43,035 nucleotides of DNA from an uncultured Lachnospiraceae bacterium. Lineage in GTDB: Bacteria > Bacillota > Clostridia > Lachnospirales > Lachnospiraceae. Position numbers and translations under genes: made by a program. How positions within the stretch are numbered: the first letter of the stretch is position 1; each line of letters opens with the position of its first letter. A model generated the notes under the pieces. It was not told the DNA's origin. It saw nothing but the letters and a program-made list of their open reading frames with translations, and made no database searches. Location: assembly GCA_934338765.1 (NCBI GenBank), contig CAKRHL010000002.1, forward strand, positions 1 through 43,035, given 5' to 3'. Below are positions 1 to 11,743 of the stretch, piece after piece.

Positions 1-209
1 ATACGGGCACATTTACGATGTGGCTTATCCGGTCCGTTATTTAACTCAATCATTGCATACAGAATACGTCTCTGAACCGGCTTCAAACCGTCTCGTACAT
101 CAGGGAGTGCTCTGGATGCAATAACTGACATTGCGTAATCAATATAAGAGGTCTCCATTTTTTTACGAAGATCAACCTCATGAACTTTATCAAAGATATT
201 CTCGTCCAT
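1..209 (-). CDS. gyrA: DNA gyrase subunit A, N-terminal part only
   Basis: This is the 5' end of gyrA; the rest lies beyond the left edge. The first residues read [20 protein letters not shown], followed by a stretch around [20 protein letters not shown], which is the classic GyrA N-terminus. The segment continues to [13 protein letters not shown], so the start of the DNA-binding winged-helix region is present, but the catalytic tyrosine lies outside. GyrA cuts and rejoins DNA in the A2B2 gyrase that introduces negative supercoils. The ATG at 209 follows a GAGG Shine-Dalgarno. It lies 79 bases downstream of gyrB on the same strand and is probably co-transcribed with it. Confidence 0.95.
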   Translation of the reverse strand, partial: MDENIFDKVHEVDLRKKMETSYIDYAMSVIASRALPDVRDGLKPVQRRILYAMIELNNGPDKPHRKCAR

Positions 210-288
210 TTTTCCCTCAACTTTCTGCTGATTCACATTACTTCATGAAAATCAAATTCTATTTCACAAATTACCAGACTATTGTTTA

Positions 289-3328
<3,040 letters not shown>

Positions 3329-3385
3329 TCATCTGAAATCCTTTCTATACTGTAAAATAATATACTATATTTATAATAAATATAA

Positions 3386-3598
3386 TTATTCTGCTAAAAC
3401 AGTTACTTCTTGTCCTTCATACTCAAACACATCCTGAGGATAAAGCTTTCTTCCTCTGCGGGTATCAACTTCCCCATTTACTTTTACAAGGCCATCCTGA
3501 ATCACAATTTTAGCTTCTACGCCGGAGTTTACCAGATTTGCCAGCTTCAATGCCTGGCCAAGCTTGATAAAATCATCCGAGATCTGAATTGCTTCCAT
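3386..3598 (-). CDS. yaaA: S4-domain RNA-binding protein YaaA (RlbA)
   Basis: This is a small S4-like RNA-binding protein of about 70 residues, of the family encoded between dnaN and recF in most Firmicutes and linked to ribosome assembly. The S4 fold shows in FIKLGQALKLANLVNSG, VIQDGLVKVNGEVDTRRGRK and YEGQEVTVL. The frame opens with a TTG at 3613, but the ATG at 3598 is preceded by a perfect GGAGG 8 bases upstream. That GGAGG overlaps the TTG, so I chose the ATG. The gene lies 16 bases after the dnaN stop, with its ribosome site inside that gap. Confidence 0.92.
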   Translation of the reverse strand: MEAIQISDDFIKLGQALKLANLVNSGVEAKIVIQDGLVKVNGEVDTRRGRKLYPQDVFEYEGQEVTVLAE

Positions 3599-3614
3599 CT
3601 GTTTTTCCTCCAAA

Positions 3615-4715
3615 TTAATTAAAATTAACAGGCAGGATCAAATATACATATGTCTCCTCCATGTTACGGATAAAGCAAGGTGCTTTTGGATTGATCATGT
3701 ACATTGTGATCTCTTCCTCATCAATTACTTTTAATGCATCCATCAAAAATTTAGGATTAAATCCGATAAGAATATCTTTTCCCTCTTTGGAAATATCAAT
3801 ATCCTCTGACATGGATCCAATACCGGAATTGATTGCAAGACTCATACTTGTATCCTTTACATCAATGATAACCGGTTTCTTTTCAGATTCACGTATCATT
3901 AATGTAGTACGGTCAATAGAGTCAAACAGATCCTTTTTATTGACTGTTATTTTAGTTTCATAATCACTGGATAACATCTTATCGATTTTATAATATTCTC
4001 CTTCAATGAGACGGGAGAGTACGATAGTTTTATCAAACTCAAATAATACATGCTTATCTGTGAAATACATGCATATCTCATCATCAAGACCACCATTTAA
4101 GATCTTGCTGATCTCGATTAAAGTTTTACCCGGAATAATTACACTGACATCATCATAATTTTGTTTAAGATCTACCTTACGGATAGAAATACGATGTCCA
4201 TCCAGAGAAACTACTTTCAGCTGGGAGCCTTTGATCTCAAAGAGTTCACCTGTCATAACCTTTGTATTTTCATTGTCAGAGATAGAAAATACTGTCTGTC
4301 TGATCACTTCTTTTAAAGTAAACTGAGAGATGAGTACGCTTTTATCCTTGACAATCTTAGGCAGATATGGAAATTCGTCTGTATCTTTAACAGGAATATT
4401 AAACTTCGCTTTACCGCAGGAAATATTCATAGTGAAGTTTTCATTTACCTTTATGGAAACCTCGTTATAGGGTAATTTACGAATAATTTCGAAGAAAACC
4501 TTCGCATTTACAGCTACTGATCCTGGTTCTTTTATATCACCATCAATGATAGTTTCAATGCCAATCTCGAGATCATTGGATATAAGTTTAATGATTCCGT
4601 CTTTGGCTTCAATAACCATACACTCCAGAATAGCCATTGTTGATTTACCGGGAATAGCCTTTAAAGATATATTGATACCTTCCAGTAATTTTGACTTGTC
4701 ACAAATTATGTTCAT
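3615..4715 (-). CDS. dnaN: DNA polymerase III sliding clamp (beta subunit)
   Basis: This is the processivity clamp that encircles DNA and tethers polymerase III. The product of 366 residues starts MNIICDKSKLLEGINISLK and has the three-domain clamp layout, including TGELFEIKGSQLKVVSLDGH and SRLIEGEYYKID. The C-terminus, YMINPKAPCFIRNMEETY then VYLILPVNF, is the conserved clamp end. An upstream ATG at 4757 extends the frame, but AAAGGAG lies 8 bases before the ATG at 4715 and the canonical N-terminus begins there. The gene is separated from dnaA by the origin unwinding region. Confidence 0.97.
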   Translation of the reverse strand: MNIICDKSKLLEGINISLKAIPGKSTMAILECMVIEAKDGIIKLISNDLEIGIETIIDGDIKEPGSVAVNAKVFFEIIRKLPYNEVSIKVNENFTMNISCGKAKFNIPVKDTDEFPYLPKIVKDKSVLISQFTLKEVIRQTVFSISDNENTKVMTGELFEIKGSQLKVVSLDGHRISIRKVDLKQNYDDVSVIIPGKTLIEISKILNGGLDDEICMYFTDKHVLFEFDKTIVLSRLIEGEYYKIDKMLSSDYETKITVNKKDLFDSIDRTTLMIRESEKKPVIIDVKDTSMSLAINSGIGSMSEDIDISKEGKDILIGFNPKFLMDALKVIDEEEITMYMINPKAPCFIRNMEETYVYLILPVNFN

Positions 4716-4972
4716 GTTGATAACTCCTTTCAAAGCGAAGCCAAAAAAAATCCGCATAAATATATAATTATTAATCGTCGTAGTAGTATTAGGGGGCGTT
4801 GATAAGTGTATAACCCATGTTAGTCCTTAAAGATCAAGGGATTAGGTGGGGTGATAACTTCAAGGATAAGCTAAGATTAGCTGTGAAATTATCAGGACTT
4901 ATCAACAAGCTGTATTTTGAGCTTAATTTCCACAAAAAAGAAGTTCACAAAAAATGTTGATATGTGGAATTA
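4716..4972. other. dnaA-dnaN intergenic region, part of oriC
   Basis: These 257 bases between dnaN and dnaA contain no gene. They hold several DnaA-box-like 9-mers: TTATCAACA at 4899-4907 (one mismatch to TTATCCACA), CGTTGATAA at 4797-4805 (reverse orientation, two mismatches), a weaker TGTGGAATT at 4963-4971, and further TGATAAC-type partial matches. The side next to dnaN is very AT-rich. In Bacillus subtilis the equivalent gap is where the origin melts. The combination seen here supports the same role; no experiment or GC-skew computation was possible. Confidence 0.8.
4755..4805 (-). other. Candidate origin unwinding element with DnaA-trio tract
   Basis: Read on the minus strand (the dnaA direction), the order is a DnaA-like box TTATCAACG, a run of C residues, the tract CTAATACTACTACGACGA, and then an AT-only stretch TTAATAATTATATATTTATG. 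This is the arrangement of the bacterial basal unwinding system: DnaA box, GC-rich clamp, DnaA-trios (3'-GAT-5' repeats), then the AT-rich melting site. The triplets on the opposite strand read GAT TAT GAT GAT GCT GCT AAT in 3'-5' direction, so five to seven trios can be aligned. The function is inferred from this layout. Confidence 0.75.
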
Positions 4973-6361
4973 TTATTGTGGATTTATTTTTTTGATCAGA
5001 ATGTCAATATCTTTGGCAACCTTGGAATTGGCATCTGTATCCTCTAAAAGTTTCTTGATATTGTCCCTTCCATGAATGATCGTGGAGTGGTCCTTACGGT
5101 TAAGATGCTTCTTTATTACATCCAGTGTATTGTTTGTAAGTTCACAGCAAAGGTACATGCATATCTGTCTCGGATGTGAGATATTGCTGCTGCGTTTGCT
5201 GGAGAGCAGGTCATTGGTAGAAATATTAAAATGATCCGCTACTGTCTCAATAATGTAGTCTATCGTGATTTCTTTCTTTTTATCCGGTGCGATCATATCG
5301 GAAAGAGCCTGTTTTGCCAGGTCCATGGTAATATCGTTATGACGCAGTTTAGAAAAAGCAATCACCTTTGTGATAGCACCCTGAAGCTCTCTGATATTAG
5401 ATGAGACATTGGATGCAATAAAATCAAGGATACTATCGTCGATAGATAAATTTTCCTCCTGTACCTTGCGGCGCAGGATTGCCATACGTGTTTCATAAGT
5501 AGGTGGCTTAATATCTACGGTCAGTCCCATCTCAAAACGGGAACGAAGACGTTCTTCCAGTGTTTTCATAGTAGCAGGATGTTTATCGGACGATATAACG
5601 ATCTGCTTCTGGGACTCATACAGATGATTAAAAGTATGGAAAAATTCCTGCTGCATGGTTTCCTTGCCAATGATAAACTGAATATCATCGATCAGCAGGA
5701 CATCTACATTACGGTATTTATTACGAAACTCCTGCATGGAGTTGGAACCGTCGCCCTTTTTATCACGGATTGCCTCTACAATTTCATTGACAAAGGACTC
5801 GCTGGTAACATAAACAACACGCTGAGTATTGTCACGGTCAATGATGTAATTGCCAATTGCATGCATTAAATGTGTCTTTCCAAGTCCGGCACCTCCATAT
5901 ATAAAGAGAGGATTGTAGATATCTCCGGGCTCCTCAGCCACTTTCAATGAGGCGGCATGAGCATAGTCATTATTATCGCCAACCACGAAATTATCAAATG
6001 TATATTTTGAGCTGATAAAAGGATGATCCTTACTAGGTAGAGAATTGTTGGTAAATGTCTCTACAGGAGTCGTATTAATTTCATTTTTAGAAATATAAGT
6101 AATATCATACTTAACATTAGTCATTTCCTCAATCGTTACCTGAAGAAATGTACTGTATCTTTTTTCGATAAAGCTTTTATTGCTGCCAACCTTTGCATCA
6201 TCGATCAGAATGGTGAGATTCTTTCCGGAAATGGAATGCACTTTCAAAATCTTAATAAAAGTATTGAAGGCGGGATCCGATATATCAAAGTTAACTCTCA
6301 TATTTTCAAGAATCTCGTCCCATTTTTCATAAAGTTCGTTTTCCACTTCAAGGTACCCCAT
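4973..6361 (-). CDS. dnaA: Chromosomal replication initiator protein DnaA
   Basis: DnaA is the AAA+ protein that binds DnaA boxes and opens the origin. It has an N-terminal interaction domain (EKWDEILENMRV), Walker A in IYGGAGLGKTHLMHAIG, Walker B in VDVLLIDDIQFI, sensor regions, and a C-terminal helix-turn-helix with the signature KDHSTIIHGRDNI. The start is uncertain. A TTG at 6391, an ATG at 6361 and a GTG at 6346 are all in frame, and none has a clear Shine-Dalgarno. Relatives begin 6 to 12 residues before EKWDEI, so I list 6361 (462 residues); the GTG, preceded by GGGG, is a real alternative. Confidence 0.95.
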   Translation of the reverse strand: MGYLEVENELYEKWDEILENMRVNFDISDPAFNTFIKILKVHSISGKNLTILIDDAKVGSNKSFIEKRYSTFLQVTIEEMTNVKYDITYISKNEINTTPVETFTNNSLPSKDHPFISSKYTFDNFVVGDNNDYAHAASLKVAEEPGDIYNPLFIYGGAGLGKTHLMHAIGNYIIDRDNTQRVVYVTSESFVNEIVEAIRDKKGDGSNSMQEFRNKYRNVDVLLIDDIQFIIGKETMQQEFFHTFNHLYESQKQIVISSDKHPATMKTLEERLRSRFEMGLTVDIKPPTYETRMAILRRKVQEENLSIDDSILDFIASNVSSNIRELQGAITKVIAFSKLRHNDITMDLAKQALSDMIAPDKKKEITIDYIIETVADHFNISTNDLLSSKRSSNISHPRQICMYLCCELTNNTLDVIKKHLNRKDHSTIIHGRDNIKKLLEDTDANSKVAKDIDILIKKINPQ

Positions 6362-7048
6362 TTCTAAAGTATAAATTAAGTCATCCTGCAATGTTTCATA
6401 TATAGAAACAAATGGACAAGCAGCCTCTTATGAGTAGAATCATTGCATTTGCTTGTCTATCTTTATCTATTTTATATCATATAGGCAAAAAATACAAGAA
6501 CAAAGTAATATACATTGATTCAAAAGTAATGCACATCAATCCACATATAATCTCAATATTGTGGAAAACTATGTGAATATTGTGGATAACTCTTAGAGCA
6601 GGCATTTTTGTTGAGTTTTTAACAATTGTGGATAACTTTGTGAATAACTTTGGGGACAATATGTGATTTATCCACAATTTGTGCATAAAATGTTTATAAG
6701 TATAGGGTGAACAGATTTTCTATCCACTATTGTAGAATACCATAAACACTGTATTTGTTTGTTGATTTTTCTATATGTGTATCATGTGGATATTTTTGCA
6801 CACAATGATAATACACTTATAGAATAAAAAGAGTTTCTACCTATATAAATGTGTCATTGTTGATAAAATTGAAAAATAATATTTGGTGTGGATAAGTGGA
6901 AAAATGAATATCCACATATCACCAATTGTTCTTTTTCGTGTAAATATCCATAAAATATGAAAAATAGGGCTTGACTATTCATAAAGTAGATAATATAATA
7001 TGAGATACATGTGATTTTATGTAATATGAATCAAGGAGGTGTATTGTA
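6362..7048. other. oriC DnaA-box cluster between dnaA and rpmH
   Basis: This 687-base, very AT-rich gap between the divergent dnaA and rpmH genes contains no gene. Perfect DnaA boxes (TTATCCACA or its complement) occur at 6581-6589, 6627-6635, 6668-6676 and 6887-6895. Near matches occur at 6560-6568, 6639-6647, 6680-6688, 6785-6793, 6858-6866 and 6909-6916. Boxes occur in both orientations. This is the upstream half of a bipartite origin, like incA/incB of Bacillus subtilis, and probably also the site where DnaA represses its own gene. The rpmH promoter lies at the right end. I found no clear dnaA promoter. Confidence 0.9.
6971..6999 (+). promoter_or_regulatory. Sigma-A type promoter for rpmH
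   Basis: TTGACT at 6971-6976 and TATAAT at 6994-6999 are separated by exactly 17 bases, and the rpmH start codon is about 50 bases downstream. It matches the consensus at 11 of 12 positions, as expected for a strongly expressed ribosomal protein gene. It also lies just beyond the last DnaA boxes, so DnaA occupancy could influence it. Confidence 0.9.
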
Positions 7049-7183
7049 ATGAAGATGACATTCCAGCCAAAGAAGAAATCCAGAGCTAGAGTTCATGGTT
7101 TCAGAAAGAGAATGCGGACTGCAAATGGCAGAAAGGTTATTATGAGCAGAAGAGCAAAGGGAAGACATAAATTATCCGCATAG
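7049..7183 (+). CDS. rpmH: 50S ribosomal protein L34
   Basis: This 44-residue, very basic protein reads [20 protein letters not shown], then [20 protein letters not shown] and KLSA, which is unmistakably L34. It is a component of the large ribosomal subunit. The ATG at 7049 follows AAGGAGGTG with good spacing. It is the first gene of the rightward rpmH-rnpA-yidD-yidC-jag cluster. A short hairpin followed by T residues begins at its stop codon, so part of the transcription may end there. Confidence 0.98.
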   Translation: MKMTFQPKKKSRARVHGFRKRMRTANGRKVIMSRRAKGRHKLSA

Positions 7184-7208
7184 GTCGCAGTTATGTGACC
7201 TTTTCTTC
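7183..7208 (+). terminator. Hairpin with T-rich tail after rpmH, possible attenuator
   Basis: GGTCGCA (7183-7189) pairs with TGTGACC (7194-7200) around a four-base loop, with one G-T pair, and is followed by TTTTCTTC. Its first base is the last base of the rpmH stop codon. The stem is short, so it may be only partly efficient. That would let rpmH transcripts exceed those of the downstream rnpA-yidD-yidC-jag genes. Confidence 0.6.
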
Positions 7209-7244
7209 TATTTATAAAGTGTTACTTTATAAGAGGGACATATC

Positions 7245-7577
7245 GTGTTTCAAAAAATTAGAAAAAATATTGAATTTTTGAATGTGTATCGCCATGGAAA
7301 ATCCTATGCCAATAAGTATTTGGTAATGTATGTTCTCAATAATAAACTCGGAGAGAACAGATTTGGAATCACAGTTAGTAAAAAAGTTGGAAATAGTGTG
7401 GTAAGGCATAGGATAACCAGGCTGATCAGAGAATGTATCAGATTACAGGAAAGTAATATTTTGACAGAATATGATATCGTTATTGTAGCTAGGAAGGCTG
7501 CGAAGGATAAAAAATATCAGGATATAGAGAGTGCCTTCTTAAACTTGTGTAAAAGGCAGAATATTTTAAAGAGATAA
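7245..7577 (+). CDS. rnpA: Ribonuclease P protein component
   Basis: This is the protein cofactor of RNase P, which trims tRNA 5' leaders together with the catalytic RNA. The 110-residue product has the family core [20 protein letters not shown] followed by ITRLIREC (the RNR motif) and [11 protein letters not shown]. The start is a GTG at 7245 with GAGGG 7 bases upstream; no ATG fits. It lies 61 bases after rpmH and only 5 bases before yidD. Confidence 0.96.
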   Translation: MFQKIRKNIEFLNVYRHGKSYANKYLVMYVLNNKLGENRFGITVSKKVGNSVVRHRITRLIRECIRLQESNILTEYDIVIVARKAAKDKKYQDIESAFLNLCKRQNILKR

Positions 7578-7582
7578 CAATA

Positions 7583-7795
7583 ATGAAACGTGGTTTGATT
7601 TTTATTATACATTTATATCAGAAATTTATCTCTCCTCTCAAGGGAAGACCAACTTGCATTTATACGCCTACTTGTTCACAGTATGCAGTAGAGGCGTTAG
7701 AAAAGTATGGTTTTTTCAAGGGGAGTTTTTTAGCTGTAAAACGAATTTTACGATGCCATCCCTTTGCAAAAGGTGGTTATGATCCTGTACCATAA
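7583..7795 (+). CDS. yidD: Membrane protein insertion efficiency factor YidD
   Basis: This small 70-residue protein carries the YidD hallmark: [20 protein letters not shown] followed by [13 protein letters not shown] and [17 protein letters not shown]. YidD proteins are amphipathic, membrane-associated helpers of YidC-dependent insertion. The ATG at 7583 is 5 bases after the rnpA stop and has only a weak ribosome site, which suggests translational coupling. It precedes yidC by 58 bases, the usual order. Confidence 0.95.
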   Translation: MKRGLIFIIHLYQKFISPLKGRPTCIYTPTCSQYAVEALEKYGFFKGSFLAVKRILRCHPFAKGGYDPVP

Positions 7796-7853
7796 CGATT
7801 ATAGTGATTTTAATGTATGCGATTTTGAAAAACTTGCCCGGGAGGACTGAATA

Positions 7854-9137
7854 ATGATGAGTGTTTTTTTGACAACTTACCAGGGAGCAATTTTAGGACC
7901 AATTGCACGTCTGCTTGGTTATATATTACAGGGATTATATTCCGTTTTGTCTGTAGTAGGTATTGAGAATACCGGTATCTGCATGATCTTATTTACATTC
8001 ATTGTAAATGCGCTTATGATCCCGATGCAGATCAAGCAGCAGAAATTTGCAAAGATGTCATCGGTAATGAATCCGGAATTGATGGCAATTCAAGAGAAAT
8101 ACAAAAATAAAAAGGATCAGGAATCACAGCAGAAGATGTCTCTTGAGACGCAGGCTGTGTATCAGAAATACGGAGTAAGTCCTGTTAGTGGATGTCTCCC
8201 AATGCTGATCACACTTCCTATTTTATTTGCACTGTATCGTGTTATTTATAATATTCCGGCATATGTTCCACAGGTGTATGATATTTATGATGGACTTGCA
8301 AAGGTACTTCAGGAGGCCGGAGTTACTGTTAGCCAGTTGGCAGATAAGAGTTATGTTTCAAATCCTACTTATGTAGTGACGCAGGCGGTAAAGGCAGCAA
8401 AAGCAGATGCCGGTAATATTAATTATTATATTGATGTATTGTCTCAGTTTAATTCCAGCGGATGGGATGTATTGATCAAGAATCATCCGGATCTGAGTGA
8501 GATCATTACAAAAACAGCACATCAGGCAAGAGATATTAATTATTTCCTTGGGTTGAATATTGCGGATACACCTAAAATTAAGTCATTTAGTGTGATTATT
8601 CCGATTTTTTCCATTGTTACACAGTATATCAGTACAAAGCTGAGTATGGCGGGAACCCAGCAGCAGACAGCAAATTCAGACAATCCGATGGCACAGTCGA
8701 TGCAGACAATGAATACAGTAATGCCATTCATGACTGGTTTTATGTGTTTGATGTTCCCAATTGGTGTGGGTATTTACTGGATCGCCGGTAATGTGTTCCG
8801 TATTTTCCAGCAGTTATGTATTAATCTGTATTTTAGTAAAATAAATATGGATGATCTGATCAAGGAAAATGTAGAAAAGACAAAGAAGAAATACGAAAAA
8901 ATGGGAATGGATCCGTCTGTTTTGGATAAAGCAGCAAAAACCAGAACAAGTAATATTAATACGAGTGCTACGCAGAAGCAGACAAGCGCTGCTGCCAATA
9001 CTGTAAAGAAAAACAGCAGTATCAGTGATAAGGCAAGAAAGAGCAGTACAAAGGACATTAAAAAGTCAAAAAATTTGAATTACAAAGAAGGAAGCATTGC
9101 AGCATATGCAAATATGCTGAATCGTGATGATAAATAG
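7854..9137 (+). CDS. yidC: Membrane protein insertase YidC/OxaA
   Basis: This is the insertase for inner-membrane proteins, 427 residues, much longer than the roughly 260-residue SpoIIIJ of Bacillus. Membrane segments are visible near residues 42-60 (ICMILFTFIVNALMIPMQIK), 117-135 (GCLPMLITLPILFALYRVIY), about 232-252 and about 289-325 (PFMTGFMCLMFPIGVGIYWI). Between the second and third segments is a long insert (about 140-225), and the C-terminus is a basic tail rich in Lys and Ser. There is no lipobox. The Arg normally found in the first groove helix aligns with Asn52 here. The ATG at 7854 follows GGGAGGA. Confidence 0.94.
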   Translation: MMSVFLTTYQGAILGPIARLLGYILQGLYSVLSVVGIENTGICMILFTFIVNALMIPMQIKQQKFAKMSSVMNPELMAIQEKYKNKKDQESQQKMSLETQAVYQKYGVSPVSGCLPMLITLPILFALYRVIYNIPAYVPQVYDIYDGLAKVLQEAGVTVSQLADKSYVSNPTYVVTQAVKAAKADAGNINYYIDVLSQFNSSGWDVLIKNHPDLSEIITKTAHQARDINYFLGLNIADTPKIKSFSVIIPIFSIVTQYISTKLSMAGTQQQTANSDNPMAQSMQTMNTVMPFMTGFMCLMFPIGVGIYWIAGNVFRIFQQLCINLYFSKINMDDLIKENVEKTKKKYEKMGMDPSVLDKAAKTRTSNINTSATQKQTSAAANTVKKNSSISDKARKSSTKDIKKSKNLNYKEGSIAAYANMLNRDDK

Positions 9138-9156
9138 ATATAAGGAGGAATTGGTT

Positions 9157-9960
9157 ATGTCAGAATGGAAAGAGTTTTCTGCAAAAACAGTTGATGAAGC
9201 ATTAAATTTAGCTTTGGCAGAATTAGAAACAACAAGAGATAATGTGGAATATGAAGTTATCGAAAAAGAGAGTTCAGGCATTCTCGGATTGTTTAGTAAG
9301 CCGGCGATCATTCGTGTATGTAAGAAACTTACATTGGAGGATATTGCGATTGGATTCCTGAGTAAGATCTTTAAGGCAATGAATATTGAAGCATCGATTG
9401 AAGTGGCCATTAATGAAGAAGAAAATGTGATGAATATTGAATTCAGCGGAGAAGATATGGGTCCTCTGATCGGTAAGAGAGGAGCAACTCTTGATTCTTT
9501 GCAGTATCTGACAAGTCTTGTGGTTAATAAAGAGACAGATGGTTATATGAAGGTGAAGCTGGATACGGAAAATTATCGTGCCCGCAGAAAAGAAACATTG
9601 GAAAATCTTGCAAAGAATATTGCACATAAGGTTAAGAGAATTCATCGTCCGGTATTCTTAGAGCCGATGAATCCATATGAGAGAAGAATTATCCATTCGG
9701 CTTTACAGAATGATAAATATGTCGAGACTCATAGTGAAGGAGAGGAGCCGTATCGTAAGGTAGTCATTACATTGAAGCCGGGAGTAGATACCGGATATGA
9801 GAGACGAGGCAAATATTCTTATGGTGGAGGCCGTTCTTATAATAGAAATGGTGGCGGATATCGTAAGAAGAGATACAATGATTCTTACAAAAAGAGAGAA
9901 TATAATACAGATTCCAATGAGAATGAATCAGTTGTCGAGAAAAATACGACAGAGGAATAA
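9157..9960 (+). CDS. jag: Jag/KhpB RNA-binding protein (Jag-N, KH, R3H domains)
   Basis: Jag (KhpB) is an RNA-binding partner often encoded after yidC and linked to cell elongation and sRNA regulation. The N-terminal Jag domain reads WKEFSAKTVDEALNLALAEL and KESSGILGLFSKPAIIRV. The KH domain contains MGPLIGKRGATLDSLQYLTS, and the R3H motif lies in LEPMNPYERRIIHSALQNDK. A Gly/Tyr/Arg/Lys-rich disordered tail follows. The ATG at 9157 has AAGGAGGAA at ideal spacing; the upstream ATG at 9124 lies inside yidC and has none, giving 267 residues. A terminator follows. Confidence 0.94.
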   Translation: MSEWKEFSAKTVDEALNLALAELETTRDNVEYEVIEKESSGILGLFSKPAIIRVCKKLTLEDIAIGFLSKIFKAMNIEASIEVAINEEENVMNIEFSGEDMGPLIGKRGATLDSLQYLTSLVVNKETDGYMKVKLDTENYRARRKETLENLAKNIAHKVKRIHRPVFLEPMNPYERRIIHSALQNDKYVETHSEGEEPYRKVVITLKPGVDTGYERRGKYSYGGGRSYNRNGGGYRKKRYNDSYKKREYNTDSNENESVVEKNTTEE

Positions 9961-9973
9961 TAAATTGTTTTGG

Positions 9974-10005
9974 AAAGGGGCTGGATATCAGTCCCTTTTT
10001 GTTTT
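9974..10005 (+). terminator. Intrinsic terminator after jag
   Basis: AAGGGGCTG (9975-9983) pairs with CAGTCCCTT (9989-9997) with one G-T pair around a short loop, followed by TTTGTTTT. It closes the rpmH-to-jag transcription unit and separates it from mnmE. Confidence 0.85.
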
Positions 10006-10085
10006 ATCATAAAATAGATAAAATGTAGTGTATTAATCGACAATAGTGAAGAAATTTATAGATTTTATAGAAGGAGAGAAGTTCC

Positions 10086-11507
10086 ATGCAGGAAGAGACG
10101 ATTGCCGGAATTGCCAGTGGCATGGGAGGCGGTATCAGTATTATCAGAGTGAGTGGGGAAGATGCCCTGGAGGTTGTAGGAAATATTTTTCGCACCAAAA
10201 GATACCTTTCAGATCTGGAGAAGGAAGAAAAAGAAGATATAAAATGGAAGAATGATTTTTTTGAAAAGAAGGAGACACATACGGTTCATTATGGATTTAT
10301 TGTAAATGATCAGGAAGAAATCCTCGATGAAGTGATCATTGTGTTGATGAAGGGACCAAACAGTTACACCAAAGAAGATGTTGTTGAAATTGATACGCAT
10401 GGTGGAGATTACGTGGTGAAAAAGATATTGAATGAGCTGCTTCATCATGGAGCGAGACTTGCGGAGCCGGGCGAGTTTACAAAAAGAGCGTTCTTGAATG
10501 GAAGGATCGATCTGTCTCAGGCGGAAGCAGTTATGAAATTGATCTCTTCACAAAATGACTTTTCGTATCAAAGTGCATTGAATCAGCTGGAGGGGGAGGT
10601 TTCTCAATATATCGAGTTGATTCGTCAGGATATATTACATCAGTTAGGATATATTGAGGCTGCTTTGGATGATCCGGAACATATTTCTCTGGATGGATTT
10701 GCAGAGCGGCTCAGAAATATTATAATCGGTCACATAGATAAATTAGAAAAGTTGTTATTAAATTTTGATGATGGTCGGATGAAGTCTGAAGGAATCAATA
10801 CAGTAATCGTTGGAAAACCAAATGCCGGAAAATCATCTCTGATGAATCTGATGCTGCAGCAGGAGAGAGCAATTGTTACAAATATTGCGGGAACGACCAG
10901 AGATGCTCTGGAGGAAAAGGTGATTCTTGGCAATATTATATTAAATCTGATCGATACGGCCGGAATCCATGAGACGGAAGATATTGTAGAAAATATGGGT
11001 GTGGATAAGGCTGTAAATTATATTGAAAAGGCAGATTTTATTATTTATGTTATGGATGCCAGTGATGAGTTGAATGAGTCAGATGAACAGATTATAAAAT
11101 TACTGCAGGATAAAAAGGGAATTATTCTTTTTAATAAATCGGATCTGGATAAGGTATTGGATGAAAATGAGATTCATACAAGACTGGATTGGACGATTAT
11201 CCCTTTTTCCAATGAGACAAAACAGGGACTGGAGCAGTTAAAGGAATATATTACCAATTCCTTTTTAAGGGGAGATATCCAATATAATGATCAGGTCTAT
11301 ATTACAAGTGTACGCCATAAAAATGCGGTGGAATCAGCAGTACAGAGTTTAAAACAGGTGGTTCAGACAATTGATGATGGGATGCCGGAGGACTTTTATA
11401 CGATTGATATGATGGAGGCTTATCGAAGTCTTGGACTTATAAATGGTGAAACTGCATCAGAAGATTTGGTAAATAAAATATTTTCTGATTTTTGTATGGG
11501 TAAATAG
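10086..11507 (+). CDS. mnmE: tRNA-modification GTPase MnmE (TrmE)
   Basis: MnmE and MnmG together install (carboxymethyl)aminomethyl groups on wobble uridine 34 of tRNAs. The 473-residue product begins with the tetrahydrofolate-binding domain (ETIAGIASGMGGGISIIRVS). It has the helical domain around EPGEFTKRAFLNGRIDLSQA, then a G domain with VGKPNAGKSSLMNLML (G1), NIAGTTRD (G2), LIDTAGIHET (G3) and FNKSDLDK (G4). It ends in the invariant-type FCMGK tail, whose Cys is catalytic. The ATG at 10086 follows GGAGAAGTTCC. Confidence 0.97.
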   Translation: MQEETIAGIASGMGGGISIIRVSGEDALEVVGNIFRTKRYLSDLEKEEKEDIKWKNDFFEKKETHTVHYGFIVNDQEEILDEVIIVLMKGPNSYTKEDVVEIDTHGGDYVVKKILNELLHHGARLAEPGEFTKRAFLNGRIDLSQAEAVMKLISSQNDFSYQSALNQLEGEVSQYIELIRQDILHQLGYIEAALDDPEHISLDGFAERLRNIIIGHIDKLEKLLLNFDDGRMKSEGINTVIVGKPNAGKSSLMNLMLQQERAIVTNIAGTTRDALEEKVILGNIILNLIDTAGIHETEDIVENMGVDKAVNYIEKADFIIYVMDASDELNESDEQIIKLLQDKKGIILFNKSDLDKVLDENEIHTRLDWTIIPFSNETKQGLEQLKEYITNSFLRGDIQYNDQVYITSVRHKNAVESAVQSLKQVVQTIDDGMPEDFYTIDMMEAYRSLGLINGETASEDLVNKIFSDFCMGK

Positions 11508-11743
11508 TTAAAGGATATATTATAAATTTGTAAAATAAGAAATCTAAATAAATGATTATGATAAATTATCGTTTAAAAGGATTTATATAGATTATATTTG
11601 TATATTATGTAAATAGAATAAAACATATTATATACATAATTGATCAGAAATATTTATATTAAATAACAATGACATAATATCATATTGAAAATTTTATAAT
11701 GAAATATTAATGAGAAAATATTTATATAGAAATGGAGTTAATT

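Noticed and set aside
6477..6686. Short open frame in the origin
   Set aside because: It consists of DnaA-box and AT-rich sequence, lacks a ribosome site and reads as no known protein.
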